Both the position numbers and the translations under genes were made by a program. The notes below the pieces were generated by a model. The model was given only the letters and a program-made list of their open reading frames with translations. It made no database searches and was not told the DNA's origin. Below are positions 61,237 to 64,000 of a DNA stretch of 64,000 nt, piece by piece (the first letter of the stretch is position 1; the number at the start of each line of letters is the position of its first letter). Origin of the DNA: Hoplostethus atlanticus (Eukaryota; Chordata; Actinopteri; Trachichthyiformes; Trachichthyidae); contig JAXDDX010000012.1 of NCBI GenBank assembly GCA_034670405.1, positions 2,439,001 through 2,503,000 of the forward strand, read 5' to 3'.

Positions 61237-63884
61237 TCTTTTTCTGTATATCAAAGAAAGCAGAATGGAGACCAAACACAAAAATGCAGGTACAAGTGAG
61301 GAGGAAAAAAATTAAGCTTAATCAAAATTCTAACAATTCATAACAACACTGCCACCATTATTGTTCAATATTCATAGCAATACCATACTCTTTTTGAGCA
61401 GAGTGGTGGCATTTAAAAACCGTTATGGATCAATAATAATCAAACAGTGATGAGTAGTAATGATAATAGGATAAGTAGTAGTACAGTTATAACAATAGTG
61501 ATAATCAAAGTGACGATGAAACGTAAGAGAATAAAAAGCAGATCTCCATAAAAACCTATCTAGTTTGGACAGTGCAACACCGTGTCTGTGTGTATAATCC
61601 CAGTCTTGAGGCTCAAGCACTCCAGTCCTTGCTTTACACACAAGATACAGCTTCCAACGGCAATAAAAATTATTACTAATGAAAGGACATATTTGTAACC
61701 ATCTTTAGTTTTTAAAAACCACATCAAGTGACTATTACATTGTGTTAATGGCTGTGTTCATCTGAAATGCCTGTAGCTTGTGCAAAAAATTGTGGACTGG
61801 TGCAAGTGTCAAGCTGTGGGATGTCCTTTACAGTTTGCATTTAGGAACACCTCTCCCGCTCTCTGTCGACCTCAAGATTGCTTTTTGGTTTTTTGAATGA
61901 CAGAAAGCAAAGGGAGGATTACTTTGGAATATCAGTTTTTTTCTTAATATATTTCTTTACAAAAAAAGTTCACGTTTTAGTTTTGCATTTTGTTAAAACT
62001 ATTGATAGTAACATTAATAATAATATACAACCTAAATTGAAGGAAAACATCTTTAGTATGTCATGTGTCCTTCAAAACAGCACCATCTTATTAGCTCAGT
62101 CAACACATTTCATATTTCCCAATTTGCTTCCAAGAGTACCCATTAGTCCCATAAGGCTACTGGAGTATACCCATCTCTCTCCCTTATCTTGGTTACCACA
62201 CATTGTTGGATTTCATTTCCCAACACGTACATTACCAGAATTAGCAATTATGTTTCAAAACTGAACAAAAAAGAAAAAGTGGGGGAAACAGCCCATTTCA
62301 AGCCCTGTTCTTATACCTCCAGATGCTTGACTTTGACCTAAGAGAGTTTCTCCTGCTTATATTATTTTCTTGTCGATATTAAAATCAATACGTTGAGTAG
62401 TTATTTCCCTGCTTCACAAACAGTATTCATGACAAAGAAAGAAAAATGGAAATTTACCAAATTTTGAACTGTCAGGACTTGACTGGACCTCCCCTTGCCA
62501 GATGTGGGTAAAAATCATTTGCAAACATTACATGAGCACTTAGACTTGAATTCATCTACATGGTGGTGTTTCCTCTTTTTAAGGCTGTCATGTTTCTGGC
62601 ACACCTCCAGTAGTTGAAAACATTTATTTTCCAAACAGATTTGAAGAGTTTCATTCCAAAATAGAGTTGTAAAAAAGCGAATCCTACTCTTCCAAAGAGA
62701 TTGGTAGCAGAACAAGCTAGTTGGTAACTTAAGTCCTTGGCTGGTAGAATGATACTTTCACAGACATGATTCATTCTATTCTAGAAATTGAAATAGTTCA
62801 GGCATTTTTTTCCCCCCACAAAATGGATGTGCAGCAATTTGGAATAAAACTCTTCATTTATACTCAGGTCTGCTTCTTACACAACAGTATGGTCACACAT
62901 AAAGCATGTTTTATTAGACTAGCAAAAATCAATTTAATTCATGAGATTTATATTAAGGCATCCAACATGCATTAATGTATCTTTTCATAAAAAGACACTG
63001 CATTAGAATGCTTAAAAAAAAACATTTCATACAATGTAAAATGTGTCAAAGTGCGGTATGCCAAGTCTACCTTCCTACTTCCCTGTCTATTTGGATTGTC
63101 ATGAAAACGGTGAACATATATGCAGATGGGGTAAATATGAACAGCCCTATTCTTGCTAAAGTACCTCATATCCCAAGTGAGCAGACACAAAATGCCCTTT
63201 CAGACCACACACCTGTAGCAAACAAAAAGGTGACAGTCAATCGCAGTTTCGCCTCTCCCACTGGTTCAATCCATTCGTATTAAATCCAAGCAACCTCTGC
63301 CCTAAAAGTGAAGGTAGGCATAACAAACAAACAATTCCATAGGAGCAAACTGGGAGATATTGATGTCAATATTTCATATTATCGTCCCAAAAAGTGTTGC
63401 CGGGCTGAATGTCAAACGGCCACTTCCAAAGAACAAACACTTTGCATCAGTCTTCGGAGTAGTAGGACAGTACACAAGCATGGCAAGTTGAGTGACTTTA
63501 GAAATTAGAGGAGGATCATATAAGGAAGGTAATATATATAACCACAGGCCAAGGACCAAAAATGTTTGGGGAAGGGGTGCTGGGGTTCAGGGAGACTTGA
63601 GTCATAGTCATCACTCATCAGAGAGCTTCTGATGAGGTGTGAAGCAGTGTGGCAATAGTCTGTTGTTTTATTAGATTCCAAGTGAACTTTATAGATTAAA
63701 TGTTTAACAAGTTTCCAGTCAGTGAGGGTTGAGCAAGGAATAGCGGGTGCAGGAAGAGCCAACTTCAAAAACTAAAGAAAATTAGCTTTTGAGGATTAGT
63801 GCTCAAATTTGTGTTTATTAAAATCTGAGGAGCCCAAATGGGTCCAGGAAGAGTCAGTTTGCAGACCAATCCTGATCTGAGTCT
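61237..63884 (-). other. AT-rich probable 3' UTR of the rightmost gene
   Basis: No exon, repeat family or RNA gene is recognised in this AT-rich stretch. Its position between a minus-strand stop codon and a minus-strand AATAAA makes it a likely long 3' UTR. Confidence 0.4.
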
Positions 63885-64000
63885 TTAGCTGTTGCTGGTG
63901 GCCATCGGTGGAGGTGACTCAACAACCATCTCCCCTCCAGAACCACCACCAGAACTAGTGACTGGAGCGGAATTAGAGACCTGCGAGCCCAGCACAACTA
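63885..64000 (-). CDS. C-terminal end of an unidentified minus-strand gene (partial)
   Basis: Reading leftwards from the window edge, one open frame gives VVLGSQVSNSAPVTSSGGG, then GEMVVESPPPMATSNS and a TAA stop. It is rich in Ser, Gly and Pro, as in disordered tails of nuclear proteins. A possible acceptor (CTCGCAG) lies near 63972. I do not recognise the protein; the rest lies beyond the window. It is transcribed in the same direction as pabpn1 and upstream of it. Confidence 0.55.
   Translation of the reverse strand, partial: VVLGSQVSNSAPVTSSGGGSGGEMVVESPPPMATSNS

Overview
This is vertebrate nuclear DNA, almost certainly from a ray-finned (percomorph-type) fish. The genes are intron-rich with compact introns, vertebrate splice signals and AATAAA polyadenylation signals. 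Around them are tRNA-derived SINEs, an L2-like LINE tail and long dinucleotide microsatellites. I recognise five genes, and a sixth runs off the right edge. Most of the set (myosin heavy chain, SLC22A17, NGDN, PABPN1, and a C/EBP) recalls the neighbourhood of human MYH6/MYH7 on 14q11.2, with local rearrangement. I see no prokaryotic, viral or CRISPR-type system.

Left end (about 0.8-12.1 kb, minus strand): a complete striated-muscle (cardiac/slow-class) myosin heavy chain. I could place all 37 coding exons. They sum to exactly 5814 nt, or 1937 residues plus stop, with a TATA box, two small 5' untranslated exons and twin poly(A) signals.

12.2-20.3 kb: a gene-poor stretch holding an L2-like LINE remnant, SINE copies and a 194-bp (TC)n tract. 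20.3-32.5 kb (minus strand): slc22a17, an SLC22/MFS-fold lipocalin-2 receptor relative. It has nine coding exons totalling 1749 nt (582 residues), and its introns are rich in SINEs and (CA)n repeats. 32.5-39.1 kb holds an orphan exon-like segment, a possible slc22a17 first exon and more repeats.

39.1-42.0 kb (minus strand): a short C/EBP-family bZIP gene (cebp1/C/EBP-epsilon-like) with an unresolved frame change upstream of the bZIP exon. It lies head-to-head with ngdn (42.4-46.9 kb, plus strand; 11 exons, 319 residues), a nucleolar Sas10/C1D-family protein. ngdn is tail-to-tail with pabpn1 (47.7-60.4 kb, minus strand; 7 exons, 233 residues), the nuclear poly(A)-binding protein. pabpn1 has a long terminal intron and an A-rich start to its 3' UTR, which matches known PABPN1 autoregulation. 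The window ends in the last coding exon and long 3' UTR of an unidentified minus-strand gene.

The genes are not an operon or pathway; they share a conserved neighbourhood. The observations most worth checking are two unusual substitutions in the myosin motor (Gly at the position of Trp-131, and V-W-V in the relay loop), a near-perfect 95-bp inverted repeat in a myosin intron, the frame problems in the C/EBP and slc22a17 5' exons, microsatellites fused to splice donors, and the pabpn1 3' UTR.
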